DNA of 64,000 nt from Zanthoxylum bungeanum (lineage: Eukaryota; Streptophyta; Magnoliopsida; Sapindales; Rutaceae), in the NCBI GenBank assembly GCA_019454045.1, contig SKCR01033467.1, forward strand, positions 310,001-374,000, written 5' to 3'. Shown here piece by piece: positions 12,108 to 23,312 of the stretch. The notes beneath the pieces were generated by a model. That model did no database searches. It had not been told where the DNA came from and was given only the letters and a program-made list of their open reading frames with translations. Each line of letters starts with the position of its first letter. The stretch's first letter is position 1. The position numbers were made by a program, and so were the translations under genes.

Positions 12108-12563
12108 ATGGGTCGGTTTTGTTTTTTCAAAGTGCTTCTTGTTTCAGTGCTTCTGCTTCTGCTTCTCTCCTTGACCAATGGTGGTAACTGCCAGTCTTAT
12201 TTGCTTTTATTTCTTTTCAATTCACTTTTTTTCCTTTTGTGTTTAAATTTTGGGTCTGATTACATGACTCTGTCAATTTTCAGGATTCAGTAGACAACTG
12301 AAGGAGACTGTTGAGTTTCAAGATTCCACAGTTCATGGCCAGGTTGGTTTTCTTATTTTATGTTTTTTATATTTCATTCATTTATTTATTTATTTATTTT
12401 GTTTTCAGTTTTTTAATTTATTTAAATAATTATTATATAAATAATTCAGGAAATTGGAGCAGAAGCAAGGGAGGTGATTGAGCTGGCGGATTATAAAGAT
12501 CCTGGGCCAAACACAAATCCAAAATCTGGATTCATGTTTAGCCCTCCACCACTGGCTCATTAA
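12108..12563 (+). CDS. Small secreted peptide precursor (82 aa, Asp-Tyr motif)
   Basis: Three exons, 12108-12183, 12284-12342 and 12450-12563, all with GT-AG introns of about 100 bp, give 82 residues. Residues 1-25 form a clear signal peptide (basic MGRF, then a run of Leu/Val, ending LSLTNG). The remaining 57 residues have no Cys and end in a Pro/Asn/Gly-rich tail with DYKDPGPNTNPKSG before a Pro-rich end. The Asp-Tyr pair after an acidic stretch is the usual substrate pattern of tyrosylprotein sulfotransferase, and DYxDPxxN resembles the mature part of PSY peptides. Its role as a sulfated secreted signal is therefore an inference, not shown. The donor could also be at 12181, which removes one Gly codon without changing frame. 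The exact family is not recognised with certainty. Confidence 0.75.
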
Positions 12564-13200
12564 GAATAATATTTTGTAGTAGTTTTTCTGTTTTCATCTT
12601 ACTCACTTTTTTTGGTTTTTTTGGAACATAGTGGTTTCTGGTTTGTGGAGAAGTTGAATTTGAATCTTGTTTTTTTTTTTTTTTTTTTTGGTTTCTAAGG
12701 AATATTTTGGTTCTCATGAATTGTAATATAAAAAAATAAGTGAATTTTTGTATTAAAAAAAAGAAGCTCATGTTATATATTTGTTCTTCAAAATTGATAA
12801 GCAAGGACAAAATAATTGAATGAATTGAATCAGAGATAATTGGATTAAATTCCTCAAATATGCTCCATAGTAGGTGTATATGGTAGTAAGCTTCTTGTGA
12901 GGATTGCATCTTTTGCAAAATATTGAGTTTTATGCATCAAATGTAGAAATTGTTGGGGTCTTGAGTTGAAAAAGACATGTAATTTTTAAGTTTATAAGAG
13001 TTGGTATATGTCAAATTTATTTTGGATCCAATATTAGGATTGATGTGCTAATGACTTTCAATTTATATATTTTTTATGTAATAGAGTCGTTAGGGGTTAA
13101 GTGGAAAAGAGATTGATGTGTCAGCCGTGAAATGAAATCATAATCTGTGAAGTAAAAATGATATTAATGTATGAAATGTTTAGTCAGTTTATGCTTTAGT
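12564..13200. other. 3' region of the peptide gene and intergenic sequence
   Basis: This has a T19-type homopolymer near 12668-12689 and AT-rich sequence. No second gene recognised. Confidence 0.4.
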
Positions 13201-13210
13201 GAACACTATA

Positions 13211-13370
13211 CATTTTTTTTTCTTGGAAACGTTGAAAATTCCGCATCCAAATCATCTAATTTGGCTTAAGTGGAGTCGGTAAGACCTCCAGCTGTCCTAG
13301 GTTTTTACAAGAAACGCATAAATTAGATACAAACCCAGAATCGGAAAGTCAGATCCTAAACCACGCCCCT
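13211..13370 (-). mobile_element. tRNA-type SINE, copy 3
   Basis: Minus-strand copy; the poly(A) tail appears as the T-rich stretch at 13211-13222. The 9-bp direct repeat AACACTATA at 13202-13210 and 13371-13379 directly flanks it and is taken as the target duplication. The B box is degenerate (GGGTTTGTATCTAA). Confidence 0.8.
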
Positions 13371-13890
13371 AACACTATATTTACACACTCTTTTAGGCAC
13401 CCAAATAAAGCTATTGACTATCATCCAATATTCTCATAAAACCTTATTTTTGTATTTGTAGCATTTTGATATATAACATTAATTAAACCTACCATATATT
13501 TTCTTTGCTATGATCTCTTCACACCCACATCACAAGCTCTTTTTTTTGGGTGTAATATAAAGGTTTCAATATAACAACTCTGATTCTTAATTGTAATGAG
13601 TTTAAGTGGGCTTGTTTTGGGCTTATTGGCCCATAACCTATTCCAGTTTACATTTTTTTCACAAATGGCAAAAATCTAAAAAACAATATTTGCTCAAGCA
13701 GCCGACAAATCCACGAAAATATGCCATAAGCTTTTCTCCTTTCTTGTCTCTTGTTCAGTTCTTCCGGTTGAAAAATAATATTATGTTTCAGGTGTATATG
13801 ACATCTTTCTCATAATAGTTGGGACTCATAACTGTGTGGGACCCAACTCCTGTGAGAGATATGATATATACACCCAAAATATGATATATC

Positions 13891-15501
13891 TGAAAGTACC
13901 TACAAGCAATAGCGACAAGAAATCTCTATACCCAAAAGGGGGGGTGAATTGGGTTATCGCTATAAATGCGGAATTATAAAATCTTTGCCGATTTTAAGCT
14001 CTTATTACCAAGTGGGAGTTTTAGGCAATTTTCTCTATTGTAAATAACAACCTATATGCAAGTTTTCTAATCAATAATATAAATGTAAATAAACTTGCAA
14101 ATAAGTGAAGGTTAAGGGAAAGAGAAATGCAACACCAAGATTTATAGTGGTTCGGCCAAACGTGCCTACGTCCACTCCCCCAAGCCTCGCTTGAAGATTT
14201 CCACTAGAATCGAGTTTTCCGTGGTTTACTCGTAACCAAGAGTTTTCCGCCAAGGCGCACTCCTAACCTTTTACAAGATTGAGTTTTCTACGTAGGCTCA
14301 CTCACAAACTTTACACTTTACCCAAACAATGAGATTTCACAAACCACAAGTGTTTTTGATATGAAAGATTTACAACACACTTGGGCACTCACAAATAATA
14401 AGAAGATTGTGTGAGAGCAAACCCAAGTGTTCTAAGCTCACAAAATGATGTGGAAGATGTGTGTGTGAGCTTGGATGAGTGTTTATGAATATGAAGGTGT
14501 ATGACACTCTTTGTTTGCCTTAGAGAATGTATATGAAGGTTTTCTAGATCTCTAACTTGAGGCAAAGGAGTTGGGGTTCTATTTATAATAAAATGCAAAG
14601 CTTTAGCCAACTCACAGCGAGACCGGCGAGGAAACCGGCGAGGAAACCGGCATGCCGGTCTAGGGCTCCAACGGTAACATAACGTTCAAAAAACTAGCCG
14701 TTGGACCGGCGAGCAAACCGCGAGGGAGGACCGGCGAGGAGCTCCCTGGTTCCAGAGAGCATATTTTCTCAGCTAAAACCGGCATGGAGACCGGCGATCA
14801 AACCGGCATGGGGACCGGCATGGAGCTCCCTGGTTTCAGTATGTGCATGACCAGTCAAGACTGACGACACTTGGTATTTTGGCCGTAACTTTCTCTAGAA
14901 AATTCCAAATCATGATCCGTAAATTTCTACATAAACTAGACACATAGATCTAGCTTCTGTAAAAAATTCAGCTCCAAAAACATTAAGATGAATTTTATGG
15001 AATTTTTCTAATGTGACGTGTACGCAGAAAACGCACATCTGAACATGTTGTACTAAAAAGGCTCTAGCAAAAGTTCTATGCATCGGAATTATGTTCCGTT
15101 TGAACCGTAGCAAACTAGAGACACATATCTATCTAACGGTATATCATTTGAAGTTTAATTCAACCGTTTGATAGTTTTTGGAAGATCATTTACCGATGCA
15201 CTTGTGCATAGAAATTCATTTTTGTGCAAATAAATGCAAATGATTCTTTAAGCATTCTAATCCATTTTAAATGCAAGTGATGCAAAATGAATGATTCCTA
15301 AGAGCTTTAGATCACTTGAGTAAACTCACTTACAATAAAATTTCGCTCTTAATCATTATCTTCGATTTGCCGCTAGTCTTCACATTCTCGCTCTTCACTC
15401 CTTATGCTTCGACACTTTTTTGTATTGCTTCGTGTTTGCACGTCGAAGTCGTCAATTGCGTTGACGTCATCAAAATCCAATTACGCGACCAAGTCGCAAC
15501 A
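13891..15501 (-). repeat. Full-length 3' LTR of the Sirevirus-like element
   Basis: On the minus strand it starts TGTTGCGACTTGG directly after the purine tract AAAAAGGGGGAGAT and ends GGTACTTTCA at the ATATC duplication, satisfying the TG...CA rule. Internally (about 14620-14840) it carries repeated ACCGGCGAGG/ACCGGCATGG words. There is no coding potential beyond short chance frames. Confidence 0.8.
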
Positions 15502-15985
15502 ATCTCCCCCTTTTTGATGATGGCAACCCCTTAAAACTTGTTACAACTTGTGAGCTTCTTGGAGTCCAAATTTGACCATTTTGCTCCCCCTCAACATAAG
15601 CTCCCCCTCAATGTGTGATTGTCTTCAAAATAGCTCTATAACAACTTGACAAACACATTAGTACATTTACTCCCCCTTAAACCAAGGGTGAGGGTTAAAC
15701 AAGTTTTAATCTCATTTCTAATGATTTCTCCCCCTTTGACATTATCAAAAAGTGGAGAAGTAAAATTTAAAATCAAAATCAAAATGAGATACCAATTACA
15801 TATGTGCTATAAAGATACCAAAATTTAAAAAATATGCACATTTTGGCAATTTAGAGGAAACGGTACCAATGTTTCCGTGAGTACGGAGTTTTACCTTTAC
15901 CGTTGCGAATCCTCATCTCTTTGAGCCTTTGGGATCAATTTTGCAATTCTCTTTAAAGATCCATTCCCAAAGCTCCCCCTACAAA
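15502..15985 (-). promoter_or_regulatory. Multiple polypurine tracts before the 3' LTR
   Basis: On the minus strand RGGGGGAG occurs six times, at about 15972, 15727, 15670, 15600, 15581 and 15506; the last abuts the LTR and is the likely plus-strand primer. The intervening DNA has no open frame. Multiple tracts of this sort are known from Sireviruses. Confidence 0.75.
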
Positions 15986-15989
15986 TTTA

Positions 15990-17770
15990 TCAATTACACT
16001 TTGGTACCCAAACTTTCTTGGGTCCATTGGGGTTAGTTTTGATTCCTTGAGGAATCCATGCATTCTTCATCACATTCATATACATGCATTCAAAAATTTT
16101 ATGTCCCTTTGTGTTACAAGCATGGCATGTGACATTTTCATCTATTTCATTCTTAGCATGAGAATATGATGCCTTAACAAAGTAATTCTTCAAAAATTTT
16201 CTTTTAATATAAGGCCTATATCCTAATCCTTCTCTTTTAAATGCACATTTTTGGGATCCAATAAGCATATTAAAGTTTTTATGTCCCAATGTGAATTTGC
16301 TAAGTATGTTTTGCAAATACAATCTTAGTATTCAATAAGACATTTTCATTCAATATAGATTCGCAATCGCATGTCTTAGAGCTAGATGGCATATTTAATA
16401 TGGCATTTTCAAGTTCTAGCTTTTTAATCTTTAAACATGCATTTTCATCATTTAAGCATGCAATTTCTTTTTCATGTTTAGCCTTTAAGCATATAATCTC
16501 ATTATCTAAAACATGAATTTTATCCATACTAGTTGCATGTTCAATTTTAAGTGTAGCATGCTCATTTTTAACTAATTTCAATTTCTTTTTAAGCATATCA
16601 CACAATTCTTTTAATCCATTAAAAGCATTAAGTAAATCATTATCATATTGAGAATTGTGTACCTCTTCTTTTTCACTTTCTTCTTCAATTTCAAAGCGGA
16701 TGTCCTCATCCGTGATAGCCATAAATGCTAGATTTGTTCTTCTTTAGCTTGAACCTCTTCTTCCTCCTCGGATGAGCTAGAATCGCTATCACTCCAAGTT
16801 GAAGTTGCTTTCATTGCCTTTTTCTTCGATTTTCCTTTCATTTTCCTTAATGGGCAATCGGTAGCTATGTGACCCGTTTTGTTGCATTCATAACACACAA
16901 TTTTCTTGTTCTTCCGCGGCCATTTTTCTTCTTTAGCCTTTGATTTTCCCTTGAGTTTTGCGGATTTGAGAAGCTCTTTTACTTTATTGGTGATGCTTGC
17001 CAATTCATCATCACTATCATCTTCTTCACTTGAGCTTGACTCGTCTCTTTTTCTTGCTTTTAAGGCCAAGGACTTTCTTGTCATTTTCTCATCTTCCTCA
17101 TTTTATCCATTTTGATCTCCATTTCATACTCAAGCAATTTGCCGACCAAATCATCCATTTTCAATGTGTTTATGTCGTTTGCTTCTTTAATGGAGGAGGT
17201 GTAGCTTCTAAACTCTTTCGGGAGAGATCTCAAAATTTTCTTCACTTGATCCGATGTCCCGATGACTTTTCCCAATGCTCCCAAATGATTGATGATGACC
17301 GTAAACCTAGAAATCATGTGATCAATTTCTTCCCCGGATTCCATCTTGAAATTGTCCAATTCGCACATGAACCGGTTGATCTTCGATTCCTTCACTTGGC
17401 TTGTGCCCTCATTGACCATTTCCAAAGACTTCCATAAATCATATGCATTTCCACATTCCGGAAGCTTGCTAACTTGATCCCGATCAATGGCACATAGGAG
17501 TTGGTTGAGTGCCTTAGCATTTTGTGAAGCTTGTTTTAGATCCTCACTATCCCATTCTAAACTCGGCTTCGGAATCTCAACCCCATTGCTATCCCTTTTT
17601 GTTGGCATTTTTGCACCCCGTGTGATAATCAAATAGGATGGCGGATCATTGGCTAGGAGATAAGTCAACATTCTTGACTTCCAATAATTGTAGTCGGTTC
17701 CGGTGTAAAACGGAGGTCTAGTAGTTGAATATCCCTCGGCAAAATTTGAAAAGTGGCTTATAGATCCCAT
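15990..17770 (-). pseudogene. Copia gag gene with frameshifts
   Basis: The start ATG (17770) lies 42 bp after the primer-site side of the leader. Read in order: a UBN2-type gag domain with TDYNYWKSRMLTYLL and LWKSLEMVNEGTSQVKESK (17770-17081); then, after a frameshift near 17085, an acidic linker and a CYECNKTGHIATDCP zinc knuckle (C-X2-C-X4-H-X4-C); then, after another shift near 16730, a coiled-coil-like Lys/Glu/Leu stretch (16722-16300); then, after a third shift near 16315, a second knuckle CHACNTKGHKIFEC and the block PNGPKKVWVPK that normally precedes protease. At least three frameshifts make it non-functional, and nothing of pol follows. Confidence 0.85.
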
Positions 17771-17825
17771 AGTCTATTCTCGGACGGTTAAGTCTTTCTT
17801 GAGAATACATCGCTCTGATACCAAC

Positions 17826-17873
17826 TGAAAGTACCTACAAGCAATAGCGACAAGAAATCTCTATACCCAAAAG
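17826..17873 (-). repeat. Residual 48-bp end of the normal 5' LTR
   Basis: This is a direct-orientation copy of the last 48 bp of the LTR (the 13891-13938 end), still adjoining the primer site. It meets the inverted arm at a CCTTTT sequence (17868-17873) that is present at both parental breakpoints. Confidence 0.8.
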
Positions 17874-18250
17874 GTTAGGAGTGCGCCTTGGCGGAAAACT
17901 CTTGGTTACGAGTAAACCACGGAAAACTTGATTCTAGTGGAAATCTTCAAGCGAGGCTTGGGGGAGTGGACGTAGGCACGTTTGGCCGAACCACTATAAA
18001 TCTTTGTGTTGCATTTCTCTTTCCCTTAACCTTCACTTATTTGCAAGTTTATTTACATTTATATTATTGATTAGAAAACTTGCATATAGGTTGTTATTTA
18101 CAATAGAGAAAATTGCCTAAAACTCCCACTTGGTAATAAGAGCTTAAAATCGGCAAAGATTTTATAATTCCGCATTTATAGCGATAACCCAATTCACCCC
18201 CCCTTTTGGGTATAGAGATTTCTTGTCGCTATTGCTTGTAGGTACTTTCA
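17869..18250 (+). repeat. Inverted copy of the LTR end (382 bp)
   Basis: The reverse complement of 17869-18250 matches 13891-14272 with only two differences seen by eye (positions corresponding to AACACCAAG/AACACAAAG and ATCGAGTTT/ATCAAGTTT). Both arms also carry the same chance 60-codon frame, which is not a gene. Confidence 0.9.
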
Positions 18251-18255
18251 ATATC

Positions 18256-19590
18256 ACCTCCTTTTGGTTGTATATTTTCTTTTCTTCTATAGATTATTAC
18301 ATATTATTTTGGGTGTTTTTATATTTTTCCTATTTTTTTTTTCAAAAATAATGACTCTTACCTTCGATTTATAGATTATCTGTTCAAGCCAAATGAATAA
18401 GTCTAATATTGAAAATAAAATTGGAGAGTTGGAGTTGTACGGTTTCTCCGGAGGTGCTTGTACGACCTACTAAATTTATCGATCTTTCTTATAATAGATT
18501 GTATATATATTAATGTAAAAGTTTTATTTTCATTTTGTATATTATATTATTTCGTTTCTAGTTATGAATATATACTGATGAGAAGAAAATATCGGTCTCA
18601 TAATTCATCTTTTAGCCAAGTAATTTTAAGTGTGAATTCATTTTCCTACTGATTACGAAAAACCCGAATGCATATATTGTATTATTTTATTAGATTTTAT
18701 TTTAATTAGACTCGAGTTTTTAAGTTTTCTTGAGTAATTATTTAAGCTAAATGCAATGCATCTTTTTTTTTTTTGAAGCATTTTGTGGGCTTCCTTGAAG
18801 CTTCTCAATTCCAAAGTAATACACGTTTCCACCAACTTCCACCATTAGCTTAATCTAACAAGTATTTTCTTCAAATAATTGCCCTAGTGGCCCAATGTGG
18901 TTTAGTTTGCACCAAATCATGAAATATTTAACATGACTTTTACTCATCCCACAAATTTTTTTTTTTTGCTATTTAAATATTAAATAATTTTGGGATCCTT
19001 TTCATTAAAATGAAAATCCATTGCATCTTTAATCACAATAATGATTTAATCCATCACCGCATAGGTATAATCTTAGACGGATCCTTTTTTTTTGTTGCTT
19101 TTCAATAACTTAATGTCAATAGTGGATTTCAAACCTCAAACTTATTGTTTCCATTTAAGAAATTTTATTCATGTAAATATGGTTAAAAAATAAATATATA
19201 CAAAATATACTTTATACATGAAATCATAATTGATTTGTTTTAATTTCAGATATTAAGATTGTGCTATCACAAAGTGATTTATAAATTGTAATAATTTGGT
19301 AACAATAATGAAAATTATATACCCAAAAACATATTATAGCCATAAAAATCGAATAAAATAAAAATAAGTAAAATCATAATTTTATGTTTAGAGTGTTTTT
19401 GGGTGTGCACTTCTTCTTGTTGTATGAAAAAAGATTGTTCGACCATAATGAACGTAATTTCCCTACTCTCACGTCCAAAATTTGTCCAAAACGTGCAAGT
19501 AAAGATTGAATTTGAGAATGAGACTAGTTTCCCAAAAAAAATTTCATGCCTTCAAATTCCATGAAGCCCACAATAGTGTTTGATAGAGAT
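18256..19590. other. AT-rich intergenic sequence
   Basis: No exon, RNA gene or recognisable transposon end found. Confidence 0.4.
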
Positions 19591-19770
19591 TGTATGCAAG
19601 AGACGTGATTTGATGGTGTAGAGTTCAAAATCTCATCTTGAGGTCTTGGGTTCGAACTCAGAGATTGAATTTCTTATGAAAATTTGAGACAATAAGAGAT
19701 TTTACCTACTTCGCTTAAGCCTAGTTGGGGTGATTTGGCCGCAGAGTTTCCAATAATTCAAAAAAAGAAG
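19591..19770 (+). mobile_element. tRNA-type SINE, copy 4
   Basis: It contains GACGTGATTTGATGGTGTAG, the B box GGGTTCGAACTC, a TTCGCTTAAGCC block and TTTCCAATAATTC plus an A tail. Flanking ATAGAGAT words at 19583-19590 and about 19775-19782 may be the target duplication. Confidence 0.75.
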
Positions 19771-20233
19771 TTAAATAGAGATGGTAGGGTGCACTGGACA
19801 TTTCGAATTTCAAATTTAAAGAAATTTTAATTTTAAAATATATAATATATATATTAAAGTCTCCTTTATTTTATATATTATAAATAAATTCTCATTTTAA
19901 GAACTGGTATAAGAGTCGTGAAATGGAAGACAAGGATGATGGCTAAAGTTGACCAAACTTCCAAGAAACTGACGAGCAATTGTGCTTTCATGATTTTCTC
20001 CTGATAAAAGTAGTCAAACCAATAAAGTGAAAGCCGTAGATTCTGGACAAAGTCAGACATATAAAGACAGGCTAACCAATGAGATTACGACACATGCACA
20101 AAATTCACACATGTCACAATATCATTTGTAAGAAGAATTTTCCAACAAGCCACCATTTCTAGTTCTTCTTGCAGTTTCCATGCAGCAACCCTGGAGAATT
20201 TTCCTTGAAAGGTGACTGCTCCTTCAAAGGCCT
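19771..20233. other. Upstream region of the calmodulin-like gene
   Basis: AT-rich DNA followed, from about 19900, by more mixed sequence that probably contains the promoter. No specific regulatory motif is claimed. Confidence 0.35.
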
Positions 20234-20241
20234 TATAAATA
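20234..20241 (+). promoter_or_regulatory. TATA box of the calmodulin-like gene
   Basis: TATAAATA about 95 bp before the chosen ATG; transcription would begin near 20265. Confidence 0.6.
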
Positions 20242-20278
20242 TAACAACAACTCAATAATCTTTACTCACATCAAATAC

Positions 20279-20284
20279 ATGTGA
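20279..20284 (+). promoter_or_regulatory. Minimal upstream ORF (ATG-TGA)
   Basis: An ATG followed at once by TGA lies about 15 bp inside the predicted leader and 50 bp before the main start. It is in the transcript only if the TATA box above is used. Confidence 0.45.
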
Positions 20285-20328
20285 TTCATATTTACATGGA
20301 TTTTAGCAAATTGTTTTGCTTCATTACA

Positions 20329-20946
20329 ATGGAAAAATCATCAGCAAACAAGAATCAACAGCATCCCTTCAATCAATTCTTTGCATTCATTCAAGTCCTT
20401 TTGTTTCATAATAAGTTTCTAACAAGGGTCAGTTGTTTTGACACTTTTTTCTCAAGATATTGGTCTCTTGTCCAATCCCAATTTGAGTCATGCAAATCAA
20501 GAAACTGGGATGAGAAGAGGAGCCAAGGTTTTGACTTGGGCAGCAAACAATCTTGCTTCAATATTGAGAAGAAAGATGATGATGATGATGAGAGTCTATC
20601 TAGAGATGAAGTGGAGATGGTAATGAGAAACTTGACACTTTTTTGCAGCTCTGAAGGTGAGGAGCTTCCACAGAAGCTGGGTTCCAGTGAGCTTTCGAAG
20701 CTGTTTGAAGAGAAAGAGCCAAGCTTGGAAGAGGTGAAAGAGGCTTTTGATGTGTTTGATGATAACAAAGATGGCTTTATTGATGCCATGGAATTGCAAA
20801 GAGTGCTCTGTATTTTGGGCATGAAAGAGGGATTCAAGCTGGAGAATTGCAAGAAAATGATCAATACTTTTGATGAAAATGGAGATGGAATTATAGATTT
20901 TAAGGAATTTGTAAAGTTTATGGAGACCAGCTTTGTTGAATCATAA
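20329..20946 (+). CDS. Calmodulin-like protein with two EF-hands (CML45/46 type)
   Basis: A single exon of 205 residues. Two canonical EF-hand loops lie at the C-terminus: DDNKDGFIDAME (144-155) and DENGDGIIDFKE (182-193), each with Asp at 1, 3 or 5, Gly at 6, Ile at 8 and Glu at 12, so both should bind calcium. The N-terminal 60 residues are aromatic and hydrophobic (FFAFIQVLLFHN) and may be a membrane-associated segment; an Asp-rich run lies in the middle. A long N-terminus with one C-terminal EF pair is the layout of the CML45/46 group, which act as calcium sensors in stress signalling. The ATG at 20329 (context ACAATGG) is preferred over the in-frame ATG at 20296 (TACATGG), which would add 11 residues. 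Substrates or partners are unknown. Confidence 0.9.
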   Translation: MEKSSANKNQQHPFNQFFAFIQVLLFHNKFLTRVSCFDTFFSRYWSLVQSQFESCKSRNWDEKRSQGFDLGSKQSCFNIEKKDDDDDESLSRDEVEMVMRNLTLFCSSEGEELPQKLGSSELSKLFEEKEPSLEEVKEAFDVFDDNKDGFIDAMELQRVLCILGMKEGFKLENCKKMINTFDENGDGIIDFKEFVKFMETSFVES

Positions 20947-21345
20947 TTTTATTTCTGAAAAATTTATAAAACATAACTTGTGAGATTTGCTGTTTGAAAA
21001 TGAATCCAACAACCATATTCCCATTTTCTCCCTTATTTGTCCTGTTCAGGATAATTTGTCAGTTTTTGTGACAGATTGAATTTGATTTCAAGTGATTAAA
21101 AAAATGATGTTGAAAAAGAAATCTCACATACTTGACTTATAGAAATAACAAAAATATTTAATTTTAAACAACATAACATTGCGTTTGGTAGAGCGTCACT
21201 ATAGCGTTAACGCTAGCTTTTCGATGCTGTCAAATATCTATTTTAATATTAGCGTTAAAACTTACAAAATCATAATCTCATAACATAAGCTTATTTTTTT
21301 GAAACCATCTTATACTATAACATTTATTCCATAACTTATACTCTC

Positions 21346-22170
21346 TGTTGACGGCTGATTTTGGTCTCAGGGTAATATGAGAATATCACCTCCGAGGTAA
21401 TCCTCCTTCAACGGTGAATTTGTTTGGTTATGGGGGACCAAAAGCAAATTTAGCGACAGACGGAAAAAAACACACCAATCGACAGAGAGATTTAACGTGG
21501 TTCGGCGGATTGTGGGATCCGACCTACGTCCACGGACAGGAACATGGTGGTACTTTTTATTACTCAAATACACTCCCCGGGTCTCTTCTTTTTCTTTTAC
21601 AAATCAGAGCTTGATGATTCTGATCACTAACTTTTGTGATGATTTTTTAAGATGCCTTCAACTTGTCCTTCTACACTCACTCTACCCTCCTATTTATAAT
21701 GGTGAAGAAATCAGATTCCTATTTGTACAAGAATTCCCAATTGGAGATGGTCTCCTTTTCCTATCAGGATTCCTAGTCAAAACTATTCCCTTTTCCCATA
21801 AGGATTCCTAATCAAAACTACATTTACTTCCTTTATCCTATTAGGATATTAACTTATTACTTTACCCCATCAAAGTAGGACAACTTATCCCTTTTCCGCA
21901 AGAATAGGATGCTTTATCTTCCTGAGCACGCCTCGTCATGTGCTCGGTCTTCATGAGGTCAGTCATGATAGCCATTTGAACTGAGAATGTTGTTGTCGAT
22001 CTGATAATGCCCGGTCATCCGATCTCAAGTGGTCGGTCACCTATCATCAAATGCTCGGTCTCTTACTGTATAGTGGCCGGGTCGGCTTTAATGATCTCGC
22101 CCAAGAAGGTAATTACCCTTTTTACCCATGCTGTACTCCTTAAATAACATAGGTCCTGAAAACACCATCA
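21346..22170 (-). repeat. 3' LTR of gag-only element A
   Basis: 825 bp, TGTTGACGG...CACCATCA as read on the plus strand. It matches 25929-26752 with about 12 small differences. The internal junction (plus strand CATCAACATTTGTCCCAT) is also seen, inverted, in the 58.6-kb element. Confidence 0.88.
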
Positions 22171-22206
22171 ACATTTGTCCCATAGTTCTCGGTAACAACG
22201 AGTTTG

Positions 22207-23135
22207 TGAATGTACCCCGACCCCGAGCTGAGAAAGGCACTTGGACCTGGGGGAATGTTACGTCCCCAGTCCGAAGGGCTGACTCGGTGGGACGTACCCC
22301 GACCCCGAGCTGAGAAAGGCACTTGGACCTGGGGGAATGTTACGTCCCCAGTCTGAAGGGCTGACTCGGCGGGACGCAACCCGACCCCGAGCTGAGAAAG
22401 GCACTTGGACCTTGGGGAATGTTACGTCCCCAGTCCGAAGGGCTGACTCGGTGGGACGCAACCCGACCCCGAGCTGAGAAAGGCACTTGGACCTGGGGGA
22501 ATGTTACGTCCCCAGTCCGAAGGGCTGACTCGGTGGGACGCAACCCGACCCCGAGCTGAGAAAGGCACTTGGACCTGGGGGAATGTTACGTCCCCAGTCC
22601 GAAGAGCTGACTCGGTGGGACGTACCCCGACCCCGAGCTGAGAAAGACACTTGGACCTGGGGGAATGTTACGTCCCCAGTCCGAAGGGCTGACTCGGTGG
22701 GACGTACCCCGACCCCGAGCTGAGAACGACACTTGGACCTGAGGGAATGTTACGTCCCCAGTCCGAAGGGCTGACTCGGTGGGACGTACCCCGACCCCGA
22801 GCTGATAACGACACTTGGACCTGGGGGAATGTTACGTCCCCAGTCCGAAGGGCTGACTCGGTGGGACGTACCCCGACCCCGAGCTGAGAAATGGACTTGG
22901 ACCTGGGGGGGGAATGTTACGTCCCCAGTCCGAAGGGCTAACTCGGTGGGACGTACCCCGACCCCTGAGCTGAGAAAGGCACTTGGACCTGGGGGATGTT
23001 ACGTCCCCAGTCCAAATGAGCTGGCTCGGTGGGATGTAACCCGACCCCGAGCTGAGTGAAAGACTTGGGTTCTGGGGGAATATTACCTCCCCAAACCAAA
23101 GGAGTTGGCTCGGTGGGACGTACCCCGACTCCGAG
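22207..23135. repeat. 82-bp tandem array, about 11 units
   Basis: Ten units recur with an 82-bp period (GTTACGTCCCCAG at about 22257, 22339, 22421, 22503, 22585, 22667, 22749, 22831, 22916 and 22998), plus a diverged eleventh. Each unit holds two dyads: CTGGGG...CCCCAG and CTCGG...CCGAG. The unit length is not a multiple of three, so the open frames seen through it are incidental. Confidence 0.93.
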
Positions 23136-23312
23136 CTGAATAAACAAGTGGCCTCGGCGGAACGAAATCCAGCCCGAGCCGATTAACCAAGTGGCCTCAG
23201 CGGAACGAAATCCAGCCCCGAGCCGAATAATCAAGTGGCCTCGGCGGAACGAAATCCAGCCCCGAGCCGAATAATCAAGAGGCCTCGGCGGAACGAATCC
23301 AGCCCCGAGCCG
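23136..23312. repeat. 43-bp tandem array, 4 units
   Basis: Four units of about 43 bp, each with GGCCTCGGCGGAACGAA and CCCGAGCCGA. They share the CTCGG...CCGAG dyad of the 82-bp units but lack the CTGGGG...CCCCAG one. Confidence 0.88.

Larger units (their letters stand above)
13891..18250 (-). mobile_element. Gag-only Sirevirus-like copia element with inverted outer ends
   Basis: The element is flanked by a perfect 5-bp duplication ATATC (13886-13890, 18251-18255). On the minus strand the order is: an inverted LTR end (18250-17869), the last 48 bp of a normal LTR (17873-17826), an initiator-Met tRNA primer site TGGTATCAGAGC (17823-17812), a broken gag (17770-15990), a spacer with six RGGGGGAG purine tracts, and a full 1611-bp LTR (15501-13891). 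Repeated purine tracts of this kind before the 3' LTR are a hallmark described for Sireviruses. Protease, integrase, reverse transcriptase and RNase H are all absent. Both outer termini therefore carry the same TGAAAGTACC end, in inverted orientation. Confidence 0.85.

Noticed and set aside
17888..18070. 60-codon frame identical to one at 14071-14253
   Set aside because: Both are the same non-coding LTR segment, present twice because of the inverted arms.
20296..20328. Upstream in-frame ATG of the calmodulin-like gene as the start
   Set aside because: Weaker initiation context than the ATG at 20329; kept as an alternative, since the sequence cannot exclude it.
22207..23135. Regular array that might be taken for a CRISPR
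   Set aside because: Units are contiguous 82-bp repeats with no unique spacers, in a plant retrotransposon.
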